36,840 bases of DNA from an uncultured Opitutales bacterium (GTDB lineage: Bacteria > Verrucomicrobiota > Verrucomicrobiia > Opitutales > UBA953), in contig CAKUQY010000019.1 of the NCBI GenBank assembly GCA_934675585.1, forward strand, positions 1-36,840. Reading direction: 5' to 3'. Positions 9,562-19,200 of the stretch are shown piece after piece (position 1 is the stretch's first letter; the number at the start of each line of letters is the position of its first letter). The translations under genes and the position numbers were made by a program. The notes under the pieces were generated by a model, which was given only the letters and a program-made list of their open reading frames with translations, had not been told where the DNA came from and did not search any database.

Positions 9562-12153
9562 TTAAAACGCTTTGTCCATGTCGATGCCGTCCCAGTGGTC
9601 TTTGAGAATTTCGCGCGCGGCTTTGGGACCGACGGCGGGGCCGATGTAGCCGTTGGCTTCGAGCGCGGTGATAATGCGCGTAGCGACGCCGTAGCCGACA
9701 CGCAAACGCATTTGCAAATACGATGTCGAAGCGCGTTTAGTGGTCCAAATAATATCCCACGCTTTGCACGCCAGCAATTCGTCGCCGCTGAGCCCGCTTT
9801 CGTCAGCGTTCCCGTCGCTATTTCCTTCGGCTTCTTCGGTGTAGCCGTCGATGATTGCGGTAACGTCGTCGGAGAATTTTGGCGGGCCGTTTTTATCTTT
9901 CAAGAAATTAACGACTTTTTCGACTTCGGTTTCTGAAACCCAAACGCCTTGCGCGCGTTCGAGTTCGGGCGAATTCGGATTCAGCACGAGCATATCGCCA
10001 AGACCGATGAGCGTTTCCGCGCCAGATTCGCCAAGAATAATATTAGAATTGAGCGCCGAAGTAACGCGCAACGCAATGCGTGTGCCGATGTTTGATTTAA
10101 TCGTTCCCGTGATCGTTTTTGCGTCGGGTCGTTGCGTTGCGATCAAAACGTGAATTCCCGCCGCGCGCGATTTTGCAGCCAAACGGTTCACGCCATTTTC
10201 AACTTCGGCGCGTTCTTGCGAACTATTCATAATATCCCCAAACTCGTCGAGAATGCAAAGAATGTACGGCAATTTTTTGCGCGCGGTAAATTCGTCTTCA
10301 ACGCCTTCGTCGCGAGGAACGCCAAATGTTTGCGATTCTGCGGGAACGCTTTTTTGCAACTCTTCAATTTTTTCGTTAAAGCCCTGAATATTTTTCGTCC
10401 TCGAAATTGCGAGCAAACGATAGCGGCGTTCCATTTCATCGACTAAATATTTGAGCGCGCCGGGAACGCGTTTAATGTCGGTGATGACAGGAATCATCAT
10501 ATGCGGCACGTTGTTGTAAACTTGCAATTCGACGACTTTGGGGTCAACCATAATCATACGCAATTCATCGGGACGCAAACGATAAAGCAACGAAACAATA
10601 ATGCCGTTCAAGCAAACCGATTTACCCGAACCTGACGTTCCCGCGATGAGCCCGTGAGGCATCTTTGCGATGTCAAGCAAAACCGATTGTCCCGTAACAT
10701 TTTTACCAAGCACGGTGGGAACGGACATTTTCTTGTTTTCAACCCAAGATTTTGATTCGAGAATTTCGCGAATGTAAACCATTTGGCGCTTAACATTTGG
10801 GACTTCGATGCCGACGGTGCCGTTTTGCGGGATCGGCTTAACACGCGCCGACAACGCGCAAATGCCCATCGCAATATTGTCGCCAAGATTGACAACTTTA
10901 TTGACATTCAAACCCGGCGCCAAACGAATTTCATAACGCGCAACCGTCGGGCCAACTTGAATATTGGCAAGCGTGGCGTGGCAATCAAATGTTTCTAAAA
11001 TTTCAATAATTTTTTGTCCGCGTTCCAAATGTTCCGTTTCTGAAACATCGTCGTATTTTGCTGGTTTTTGCAACAAATCGAGCGGCGGGAACTTGTATTC
11101 GCCGCGCGGATTTTTTAATTCGCTCGCGCTGGCGCGTTCGAGCGTTCCCGCGTCGTTAATCGTTGCGGGAGCGACATTTTCGCCATTGTCAATCACAAGC
11201 GTTCCCGCAATTGCGGCTGGCGCGGGAATGTTTTTAGGTTCGGCGGGAACGGCTTCGTTTTCAACCTCATCGTTCGCGGGAACGCCAGAAATTGTAATCG
11301 TTGGCGCGGGAACGGCAGATTCGGCGGGAACGTCATTCTCGGGCGTTTCGGTCGTTTCGAGAACGTTATTCCAAACGACATCGTCTGCCGTAGGCGCGTT
11401 TTCTTCGCTGCCGTAAAAATTTTGTTCTTCGCGGCGACGTTGAGCTTCATCGAGCGCTTTTTGACGCTCAACTTCGCGTTCTAATTCGAGTTTGGCAACT
11501 TTTTCGGCATGGCGCTTGCTCCAATAATCAAATTCGCCATAAAACCAATGAAAAAGTTTTCCCAAAATGCGCGTCAACGAAGTCAAACACAGCGAGCAAA
11601 ACAACGGAATATAAATGACGGCGGCGACGATCGCGATCGTTCCCGCGCCAAAACAAGGTGCTGCCAATTCAAACAAACAGCCGCCGAGCAAACCGCCCGG
11701 ACCTTTGGGCATACAAGCCAAGCGCGCGCTTTTGTCGTAGCCGATGCAATCTTCGGGAATCGCGCAAAGAAAAATCGTAACCAAAATCAAGACGAGCACC
11801 ATTTCAAAACTTTTCCAATACAACGAAAAGTTTTCGCGCAAACGCAACATATACATCGCCATCAAACCAAAGAAAACCGGCAACAGCCACGCCGCCACGC
11901 CAAACAAATGAAACGACCAAACTGAAAATGTCGCGCCCACAATGCCCGTCAAATTTTGGCTACCGCCGCGCGTATCGTTAAGCCAATCATCTGGCGCCCA
12001 CGCGTATTGCGATTTATCGTAAGAAATCAACGCCGCCAAAATGCCCAACATTAACAAAACAAACGCAAGCGCCCAAATCGGATGACGGCCGTGTTTGGGC
12101 GTTCCCGCAGCAGGTTTTTGTGGCGTTTTTGTTTTAATATTTTTTTTCGCCAT
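9562..12153 (-). CDS. ftsK: DNA translocase FtsK
   Basis: FtsK/SpoIIIE pumps chromosomal DNA at the septum and helps resolve dimers. The 863 residues hold an N-terminal membrane domain with about four helices (27-45, 75-104, 116-133, 165-193) and a linker (about 210-350) dense in VPAE/VPAP/AGT units encoded by motif copies. The motor follows, with Walker A GTSGSGKS (505-512) and Walker B ILCILDEFGD (631-640), then a C-terminal gamma winged helix (about 795-860). The gamma domain reads polar sequences (KOPS) in E. coli, so a motif present this often is worth testing as a cue, though it occurs in both orientations. It is 2 bp from the HAD gene upstream. Confidence 0.96.
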   Translation of the reverse strand: MAKKNIKTKTPQKPAAGTPKHGRHPIWALAFVLLMLGILAALISYDKSQYAWAPDDWLNDTRGGSQNLTGIVGATFSVWSFHLFGVAAWLLPVFFGLMAMYMLRLRENFSLYWKSFEMVLVLILVTIFLCAIPEDCIGYDKSARLACMPKGPGGLLGGCLFELAAPCFGAGTIAIVAAVIYIPLFCSLCLTSLTRILGKLFHWFYGEFDYWSKRHAEKVAKLELEREVERQKALDEAQRRREEQNFYGSEENAPTADDVVWNNVLETTETPENDVPAESAVPAPTITISGVPANDEVENEAVPAEPKNIPAPAAIAGTLVIDNGENVAPATINDAGTLERASASELKNPRGEYKFPPLDLLQKPAKYDDVSETEHLERGQKIIEILETFDCHATLANIQVGPTVARYEIRLAPGLNVNKVVNLGDNIAMGICALSARVKPIPQNGTVGIEVPNVKRQMVYIREILESKSWVENKKMSVPTVLGKNVTGQSVLLDIAKMPHGLIAGTSGSGKSVCLNGIIVSLLYRLRPDELRMIMVDPKVVELQVYNNVPHMMIPVITDIKRVPGALKYLVDEMERRYRLLAISRTKNIQGFNEKIEELQKSVPAESQTFGVPRDEGVEDEFTARKKLPYILCILDEFGDIMNSSQERAEVENGVNRLAAKSRAAGIHVLIATQRPDAKTITGTIKSNIGTRIALRVTSALNSNIILGESGAETLIGLGDMLVLNPNSPELERAQGVWVSETEVEKVVNFLKDKNGPPKFSDDVTAIIDGYTEEAEGNSDGNADESGLSGDELLACKAWDIIWTTKRASTSYLQMRLRVGYGVATRIITALEANGYIGPAVGPKAAREILKDHWDGIDMDKAF

Positions 12154-12155
12154 AA

Positions 12156-13205
12156 CTAAAACAAATCAGGTTGCGTTGGATTTTTTGGCGTTCCCGCGAC
12201 AGGATTTGGAGTTGGCAAAGGCGCAATCGTTGCTTCGATCGCTGCTGGATGCAAATGTTTTGGTGGTTGGGCAACTTGCGATAAAATTGCAAACTGGCGC
12301 GCCTTGTCGATGCGGTTAACAATATCTTCAATGCGCATGCTCAGCCAGTCAAACGAAAATTCCGTATCACGATAATCGTTAGGGCCATAGCCGTTCACGC
12401 GTTGCGATTGTTGCAACATATCATTTTGGCGACGCTCGTCACGATTTTTTGAAGAATAAACCGCGTAAGCAAAACCTCCGCCCTTGCCGACGACCGAAAA
12501 CACGGGAACATCGCTCGGCCCGTCCGCAATATAAATCATATTTGAAAACGGCACGCGACGATCTTCTGCGCGCACAACAGCGTTCACGTCGATTTCAGGA
12601 TTTTTATTAGACCCCTTGTTAATTTCAAAAATAAATCGCGTTTTGATCGTGTTGTCCACCATCACGCCCACTTGCGAAATTTCAGTTGATTCGCCCAACA
12701 ATTCGAGCGCTTCTTGCGAAGTATAACCAGGCGGCAACGGCTGTTCAATAAATTCACAACCAAAAATTCCATCCACATACGGCGCAAGCTCGCTCCCGCG
12801 AATCATTTCCGCCAAGCCCGTGCTGATAATGTAATGTTCCAAATCAATGTCCAAATTTTTCTCTTTACCGTATTTTTTTGCATAATCGCGCAATTTATCA
12901 AAAACCGCGGGAACGCCTGGGCACAGCGGAATCCGCGCGCCGAGTTCCCGCAATTTCGCGTTCGACAGCCCACGCAACGGACCATTTTTGACATAACTCA
13001 ACAAATGATTCAAATAAATCGTGTCTTTAGAAACGTGAACGCCCTTCGATTCATAAATGCCTGGCAAAGAATTAACTTCCTTCCAAAAACGCTTTTCATC
13101 AATGCCATATTCTTGAAAAAGTGGAGTCTGCATGTAGCCAGGAGTCAGGGTTTTATCAAAGTCCCAAATACATGCCAAAGTGTGATGTGTGCCGATATTT
13201 TCCAT
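12156..13205 (-). CDS. HAD-superfamily phosphatase
   Basis: The 349-residue cytoplasmic protein shows haloacid-dehalogenase motifs: motif I CIWDFDKTLT (Asp15 nucleophile, Asp17), motif II around IISTGLAEMI, and motif IV IYIADGPSDVPVFS. The fold type (DxDxT plus GxSD) is closest to phosphoserine-phosphatase-like HADs, and similar proteins are annotated only as haloacid-dehalogenase-like hydrolases. The substrate is unknown. A C-terminal tail of about 50 residues is Pro/Ala-rich. It is immediately upstream of ftsK (2-bp gap), so they are probably co-transcribed. The start at 13205 lies 10 residues before motif I. Confidence 0.88.
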   Translation of the reverse strand: MENIGTHHTLACIWDFDKTLTPGYMQTPLFQEYGIDEKRFWKEVNSLPGIYESKGVHVSKDTIYLNHLLSYVKNGPLRGLSNAKLRELGARIPLCPGVPAVFDKLRDYAKKYGKEKNLDIDLEHYIISTGLAEMIRGSELAPYVDGIFGCEFIEQPLPPGYTSQEALELLGESTEISQVGVMVDNTIKTRFIFEINKGSNKNPEIDVNAVVRAEDRRVPFSNMIYIADGPSDVPVFSVVGKGGGFAYAVYSSKNRDERRQNDMLQQSQRVNGYGPNDYRDTEFSFDWLSMRIEDIVNRIDKARQFAILSQVAQPPKHLHPAAIEATIAPLPTPNPVAGTPKNPTQPDLF

Positions 13206-13301
13206 AATTTTAATCCCTTTAATTATACGATTTTTGCGGGAACGTTTAAAGTTTTTAAAATTCCATTGCTCACTTCTAAAAAGTCGTATAACTTAATTAC
13301 C
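13206..13301. promoter_or_regulatory. Divergent intergenic region
   Basis: This 96-bp A/T-rich gap separates the minus-strand HAD gene from the plus-strand DUF3298 gene, so it should hold promoters for both. On the plus strand, TATAAC (about 13286) is a plausible -10 with no good -35. One GCGGGAACG lies at about 13236. The assignment is inference from layout. Confidence 0.4.
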
Positions 13302-14144
13302 ATGATGAACAAAATTTTATTTATCTCAACAATTATTGCGAGCATTTTTGCGGGAACGCAAATTTTTGCCGCCGAAACCATTAAAATCAACAATTTTACA
13401 ATCGTCGAAACTCAAAAACACGCCGAAGCGCTTCACAAAATCGTAAAAAACAAAGACAACGAATATCTGCCCGAAAATCTTTACACGCGCATCAGCATTG
13501 ACTGGCCCGAAAAAATCGGCAATTACGACTTAACAAAATTTCACAAAACGCTCATCAACGGGAACGATGCCGACCAAGTTATTCGCGAATTTTGCGTTAA
13601 TCCCGAATCCGTTTGCTACATCGGCGAAAGACCAACAAAATACGAACTCGTTCCCGCAACGCAAACCCTCGCGCAAATCAAAGAAAATAATTACAACGAT
13701 GCACTTTTTTACAGCGTCGAAATCGAAAAAATCTATCTTAGCAACAATTTCGCCAGCTATAAAAAAACATATTCAACTCCCGGCGGCGCGCACAACAACC
13801 TCTTTTCAAGCACCGTTAATTACGATTTTGCCAACGACCGCGTAATCAAATTCAACGACCTTTTCCAAGCCGACAAAAAACCGCAAATCTTAAAAACTCT
13901 CAAAGACGCGCTCTGCGAAAAACACAATTGCGAAAAATTTGAAGATGCCGCCGAACGAGAAGGAATTTGGGCAAACGAATTCGAAGTCTCAAAATCATTC
14001 GTTTTTGAAAAAGACCAAATCACATTTATCTACGACCCTTATTACATCGGTCCCTGGGCGCGCGGCACCGTCAAAATCTCCGTTCCCTACTACCAAATTT
14101 ACGATTTTCTCAAACCCGAATATCAAAAAATAATCAACAATTAG
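13302..14144 (+). CDS. Secreted protein with DUF3298 (RsiV C-terminal) domain
   Basis: The protein is 280 residues from ATG 13302 or 279 from 13305. This start is chosen because a clean Sec signal peptide follows (NKILFISTIIASIFAGTQIFAAE), while the longer open frame upstream overlaps the divergent HAD gene. The C-terminal half matches the DUF3298/RsiV pattern: a paired tyrosine/strand region, PGGAHNN, NYDFANDRVIKFNDLF, ITFIYDPYYIGPWARG and a last helix at PYYQIYDFL. In RsiV this domain binds lysozyme; here there is no sigma factor or anti-sigma segment, so it is a periplasmic or outer-membrane protein of unknown ligand. It is the only intact plus-strand gene after ruvX. Motifs are read as AGTQ, NGNDA and LVPAT. 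Confidence 0.82.
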   Translation: MMNKILFISTIIASIFAGTQIFAAETIKINNFTIVETQKHAEALHKIVKNKDNEYLPENLYTRISIDWPEKIGNYDLTKFHKTLINGNDADQVIREFCVNPESVCYIGERPTKYELVPATQTLAQIKENNYNDALFYSVEIEKIYLSNNFASYKKTYSTPGGAHNNLFSSTVNYDFANDRVIKFNDLFQADKKPQILKTLKDALCEKHNCEKFEDAAEREGIWANEFEVSKSFVFEKDQITFIYDPYYIGPWARGTVKISVPYYQIYDFLKPEYQKIINN

Positions 14145-14495
14145 CGGGAATGGAGAAATTATTTCTCACGCAAATCTCGCTGATTTTACAGATTTTTTAA
14201 TGCCGCGCGGGAACAGAAAATTTTCTCGCCCGAAGAACAAAGGATCCTAACTTTCGGCGGTTTAAGCCGCCGAGTTCTTCTGCGGGAACGTCTTTTTTGA
14301 AGTTCGCGCAGATTCCGCAGAACGCGCAGATTTTTTATCCACGAATTGCCCGAATTACACGGATTATTTTTTTTAACCGCAAAGGAAACAAATTTTGATT
14401 TTAAGGCAGATTTAGAACAAATTTCACGGATTTTTATTGAGATTTTGTTTGGCAGGAACGTTAGTGAGCAAGCGTGAGTTACTCGCAATCGGTGT
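14145..14495. repeat. Repeat region including a block shared with 28982-29095
   Basis: There is no gene here. The block at about 14159-14282 recurs at 28985-29095. It contains TCTCACGCA, AATGCCGCGCGGGAAC, TTTTCTCGCCCGAAG and the hairpin GGCGGTTTAAGCCGCC (14258-14273), degraded in the second copy. Beyond it come short stretches in the same style as the hairpin repeats. From about 14457 begins the 3' flank GGAACGTTAGTGAGC shared by the PEP-CTERM genes. Confidence 0.7.
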
Positions 14496-14533
14496 TAAAA
14501 AAACGTTCCCGCAAAGTTGCCTTCACGGGAACG
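14496..14533 (-). terminator. Terminator of PEP-CTERM gene 2, two opposed motifs
   Basis: The 8-bp CGTTCCCG/CGGGAACG stem and following U-run on the minus strand are the same as in the 1624-1661 copy, including the loop. It lies 40 bp after the stop of the gene at 14574. Confidence 0.8.
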
Positions 14534-14573
14534 CCAAAACAATATGAAAAATCTTTAAAGTCCGTTTTGAAAT

Positions 14574-15443
14574 TTATTTTGTCTTGCGACGACGGCGCGC
14601 ACCAACCAACGCCAGCGCACCCAATCCCGCCAACAAACCAAACATCGACGGCTCAGGAACGACATAAGAAACGAATATACCGTCGGCTGTTTTTGAAACA
14701 AAATAGTCGCCAGCTGCTTTTAACTCTTCTTCGCTGTTAACACGTTTCAATTCGCTTACGCCGTCAATCGAACTCGAAAAACTAAACGCTGTCTCCGTTG
14801 TGTCAAAAGTTACATGTTCTCCCAACGAAACCAAAGTTCGCTTGACAATTGCGTTCCCAGATTCAGCCGTGCCCGTGACGGTTCCCGAATTGCCAAGTTT
14901 CGCGTTGACAGAAGCAACCTTTGATGTGCGATCCGTAGTGTTATTTGCGGTAAAATTCACAATGCCAGTTTCGCCAAGAATCATATCAAATCCCTCGCCG
15001 CCTTGACTTTTGGCGTATTGGAAATTAAATGTTCCGTAATTTTCCAGAGTTGTTTTGCCTCCGTCGTTTCCCCAAGAAGCCCCAAAACTATTAATTGTCA
15101 GCGTCGAATCTTTATTAATGGTAACGGAACATCCACCTTGAAATTTTTTCAATCCACTAATGGTCAAATCCGTGTTTATTAAATCGATTTTAAAACACCA
15201 GCCTTCAAGACTACCAATTATGCCAGAGGCATTTTCAATCCTGATTTTATCCCAAGCATCAGAATCAGGAGAACCTGGACCTGTTCCGCTTGTCGGGAAC
15301 GTTGTTTCGCCCGTCAAAGTCCAGGAACTTGACGTTTGCCATAATTCCTGACTAATGGTCGATCCGCCCTTCCAAACGAAATCCGCGTTCACGGCAAGCG
15401 TTCCCATCGCGAGGAGGGATGTAATTGTAATAATATTTTTCAT
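14574..15443 (-). CDS. PEP-CTERM sorting-domain protein 2
   Basis: The 289-residue protein has signal peptide MKNIITITSLLAMGTLAVNA, a Gly/Thr/Asn-rich beta-solenoid-like middle (FVWKGGSTISQELWQTSSSW...; short strands such as TTLENYGTFNFQYA), and a PEP-CTERM tail VVPEPSMFGLLAGLG followed by ARRRRKTK. The WKGG...W start and repeated short strands resemble the passenger style of autotransporter-associated repeat proteins in this phylum. By family it is exported and surface-sorted by an exosortase not seen here. The motif is rarer inside than in most genes. Leader and terminator are near-identical to those of PEP-CTERM gene 1, the middle is not. Confidence 0.9.
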   Translation of the reverse strand: MKNIITITSLLAMGTLAVNADFVWKGGSTISQELWQTSSSWTLTGETTFPTSGTGPGSPDSDAWDKIRIENASGIIGSLEGWCFKIDLINTDLTISGLKKFQGGCSVTINKDSTLTINSFGASWGNDGGKTTLENYGTFNFQYAKSQGGEGFDMILGETGIVNFTANNTTDRTSKVASVNAKLGNSGTVTGTAESGNAIVKRTLVSLGEHVTFDTTETAFSFSSSIDGVSELKRVNSEEELKAAGDYFVSKTADGIFVSYVVPEPSMFGLLAGLGALALVGARRRRKTK

Positions 15444-15545
15444 ATTTTGTGTATATTTATTTAGGTTATTGTTGAATGTTATTTTTTAGAACTACAAAAA
15501 TTCTAAAATCGAAAAAAAAAAAAACGCAAGCACAAAATTAAATTC
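15444..15545 (-). promoter_or_regulatory. PEP-CTERM leader and promoter, 13-T version
   Basis: This is nearly the same sequence as 2475-2575. TTGCGT (15524-15529) and TAGAAT (15500-15505) flank an 18-bp spacer holding a 13-T run, compared with 10 T and 15 bp in the other copy. The 5' untranslated part ends CCTAAATAAATATACAC before the ATG region and has no SD. Confidence 0.6.
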
Positions 15546-16151
15546 GCCTTCCCGCAAGATTAAAAAATCAAAAAATTTCTTCGTTTTCTTTAGCGAGCGA
15601 ACGCGAGTAGGTGCTCTTAAATTCTTTTTTTTTCTTGTTCCCGCGCCTGCCAACAAAAAATCTTAGTTTCCCTTAAATTTTCCCGTAGTTACCTTAGTTG
15701 AAAAATTCTCCTTCCCGCAAACTCTCAGCTTTTTTAGTTCACTCCCTTCGGGACTGATGTTATTTTTATTTTACCCCCACACGCGAGACGCGCATTCGCG
15801 CGACTATGACGATGACAATGACGATGACCGAGTTTGAAAATAACTGAAATAAAATTCACTCGCTTTTGTGGGGGTTAGCCATCGCGGGAACGCGTTCCCG
15901 CAATTTTAGTGCCTTCGGCACAGCAAAGTTTGCGGAGTAAAAATAAAATTGGATCCGCGAGACGCGCATCCTCCCATAAAATTTGCGCAATCGGCGAGAT
16001 CTGCGTGAGAAATTTTCCCGCGTTCCCGCATTCCCGCGTTCCCGCTCCCTTAAAAATAATTCGCGTAAATTAGCGCTTATTCGTAGTTGAAAAAACGTCC
16101 CCTAAACCCGCGAACGTTAGTGAGCGCGCGTGAGTTACTCGCAATCGGTGT
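15546..16151. repeat. Hairpin-cassette repeat with an expanded loop
   Basis: There is no gene here. A full cassette copy runs from about 15731 to 16030: TCCCTTCGGGA, CCCCCAC...GTGGGGG, opposed motifs (about 15885-15902), GTGCCTTCGGCAC and the GGAT...ATCC hairpin (15951-15971). Compared with the 1281 copy, the CCCCCAC loop carries about 75 extra bases including GACGATGACAATGACGATGA, a short-repeat stretch also seen at the end of ligA. The TCGTAGTTGAAAAAA element is at about 16080-16093 and the shared PEP-CTERM 3' flank starts at about 16110. Confidence 0.75.
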
Positions 16152-16187
16152 TAAAAACGTTCCCGCAAACCGAAGTTCACGGGAACG
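16152..16187 (-). terminator. Terminator of PEP-CTERM gene 3, two opposed motifs
   Basis: The CGTTCCCG/CGGGAACG stem and U-run on the minus strand match those of genes 1 and 2, but the loop differs (CAAACCGAAGTTCA instead of CAAAGTTGCCTTCA). Stem conserved and loop changed supports a working hairpin. Confidence 0.8.
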
Positions 16188-16227
16188 CCAAAACAATATG
16201 AAAAATCTTTAAAGTATGTTTTGAAAT

Positions 16228-19200
16228 TTATTTTGTCTTGCGGCGACGACGCGCACCAACTAATGCCAACGCACCCAAACCCGCAAGCAAACCAAACATC
16301 GACGGCTCAGGAACGCTGAGAGTAATTACGCCGTTAGCATAACTCGTAATACTCCAGCCATCCCAGTCCGTGCCAAGCATAAAATTGTCTTTTGTAAACG
16401 AACTTGAGATTGAAGTGTCTGCAATCTTAAAAGTCATTTCCGTTGCAATTGTCAATGAATCAAGTTCACCCTTTGCCAAATTAATCTTGTTGCCATTAAG
16501 CGTAATCGAACCTGATCCCGTAATTGCGGCAACGCTACCGTCCATGCCCGACTTGTATTTGTCGCTCAAAACGATTTCAAGCGCAGAAACATTCAAAGAA
16601 ACATTCGCCACGCTCAACTGACCGCCAGCGATTTTAACTGCCCCCGTGCCGAGTGCCGACGCGTTTCCTGCCTGAACCGTTCCCGCGTTAATTGTAACGC
16701 CGCCCGAGAAAGTATTCGCCGCATTCAAAACAAGCGTTCCCGCGCCGAGTTTGGTGATTTTGCCAACTTCTCCCTCAATATTCGAAAGCCCACCGTTAAG
16801 CGTGATTGTGTATTGTTCTGTATCAAATTTTGCACCCGCGCCGAGCTGGAATTTCTCCTTTTCAATAGCCTCGGCAGAAGCCCAATTCGTTGACGCACCA
16901 ATTGTTGCATCTTTAATTTGCAATTTATAGTCATAATTAGTGCCTTCGCAAATACCTTTCGCGCCAATATTCATCCTAATACCGCCGTCAAGAACATATG
17001 TGCCGACATTGCCAACACCGAACTTGTCTGTATTAATCGTTCCCGTTCCCGTAATCGTGTTGGTCATGCCCCCAGAAGAATACAAAAGCCCTTCTCCCGT
17101 AAGATTCAAAACTCCGTCAACGGTCAAGGTTTTCACACCCCAAGAGTTTCTCAAAGCGGAGGCGGTAACGGTCGCATTTTTATGAATGGTAAACGTGCGG
17201 TTTGTTCCGTTATTATCCGCCTGCTGAATTTCTCCAGTAATCGTATAATTCGCGGGTGCAGCGCCCTCTGCGATTGAACCGAAAACTACAGCCGTGCTTC
17301 CGCCAGTAACTTTCAGGGTGCCGAGCGTCGTTGAAGCACTGGAAAAATTCGTCGTGCCGCCAGAAATATTCAGGGTGCCGAGCGTCGTTGAAGCACTGGA
17401 AAAATTCGTCGTGCCACCAGAAATATTCAATGTGTCGATCGTTGTCTCACCAGAAAAATTCGTCGTGCTACCTGAAGCCCCGAGATAAAGCGTCGAACCC
17501 GCTTCGCCAGTAAACGACCCTGCAAAAGTCGTTGTTCCCTGTTCAAAACCGAACGAAGAACCCTCCGTTAAAGTAACTGCACCCGTGTATGTGATATTTC
17601 CATTGCCACGCTGTTTAGCATCACCCACATTTCCTGGATTTGTACATTGACCCGAAAATACAAATTCTTGAGAATATTCTTTCGTTTCACTTGTCCACAA
17701 ATACGCATTGTTAATAACGACTTTTGTCGCGCCGCCAAGTTCCGTATCTCGTGGCAAATTCGCATTCCCAGAAATTTCCACCGTTCCCGTGAAATCCGAC
17801 CCAAGTTTAACTCCGGAAGAGTGATCGGTATTCGCGCCGTTAAATTTAAACGTTCCCGTGCCCGCCAAATTGGAGAAATCAACCTTAGACGCAGTAACAT
17901 CGCCGACATTCAAAACAACGTTTTGATTGATCGTCGTTTTCGCGCTCATTGTCAAATTCGCCGCAGTGGCAAGATTAATCGTTCCCGAGCCCTCGAATGT
18001 TGTCGCTTGTGAAACCGTCATTTTATTCGGATCAACAGTGCCCGAAACTGTAACTTTCGCGTTAGCAGTGCTGAACGTTACCGAATCGCCGTTTGCGAAA
18101 TCGTATTTTGTTTCGGAAGTACCACTTGTTCTATTCCAAACATTATTCTCGGCAGTCGTGTTCCAAACAGCATTTTCGACTCCTGCCCAAACCAAGTCTG
18201 AATAAACCGTGCCAAGAGTTACAGACAACGTCCCGTTGCTGTTTGTAATTTTCGAACGTCTATTAACTACAACTCCATCGCTCGAAAAGTTTTCCAAAGT
18301 CAGCAAATTCCCGTTCGTAATCGTTCCGTTTCCAGAAATAAGCGTGTAAACATTGTTGCTCGCGGTCAAACCGTCCAAATTAAAAATAGTATTCGTGCTA
18401 ACCGTTACCGTTCCCGAATTTGTAATCGCAGAAGCAAACGAAACGTTCGCGCCAGAAAGATCAAGATTTGCATTCTCCGCAACAGAAGCCGTTCCCGCGA
18501 CAGTCAAATTTGATGAAAATTTCAATGTTCCCGCGGAAACCGTAAGATTGTTCAAATACGATGTTCCCGTGAATGTTTGCGTTCCCGTTCCGCTCATTGT
18601 CAAACTAAGCGAACTTGCATTCGTTGAAGATCCAAGCGTTCCCGCAAAGCTATAATTCCCCGCTCCCGTAATTTCGAGCGTGCGCGCCGTTTCATCGTTC
18701 GTATTGTATGCGGTTTGTTTATTGTAAACATTATTACTGTTCGAATCATACACATATGTACTTGGCACACCGTAAGAAATAATTGCAGTATTCGCATCTG
18801 TCGAATTTACGCCCGCAACTTTTACATTGGTCGTTGAAACGGCGAGAGAAGCATATTGACCAAGCGCAATTGTAGCGCCTGACGCGACCGATTCGTTACG
18901 AATCATTAAAACTTGAGAATAATGGTTTCCTTCCGTTGCTGACGAACCGTTCCAAACGTTAATTGTCCCAGAAAAACCCATAGAAGTTGCACTCTCCGTC
19001 CCAAGAACAAGCGCTCCGCCCCATGTTTCTATTTTTGTTTTTGCAAAAGTTAAAGTGCCAGAACCCGCGATATTGTCAATCAAAACCAAATCGCAGACTG
19101 CTTCCTTAATTGTTAAAGAAGAATTTGCAGCAGACAAATCAAGAGTCCCGATTGACAAATTTTTATTATTTGCCGAAAACGTAATTTGCCCCGCAATACC

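Noticed and set aside
9562..12153. Motif as an FtsK-orienting (KOPS-like) sequence
   Set aside because: It is far too frequent and occurs in both orientations within the same region; kept only as a possible test, not as a call.
12714..13301. Plus-strand ORF upstream of the DUF3298 start
   Set aside because: It runs antisense through the HAD gene, has no coding character, and the real protein begins with the signal peptide at 13302/13305.
15731..16030. Insertion sequence or MITE
   Set aside because: No transposase, no consistent terminal inverted repeats and no target-site duplication could be seen; copies begin and end at different points.
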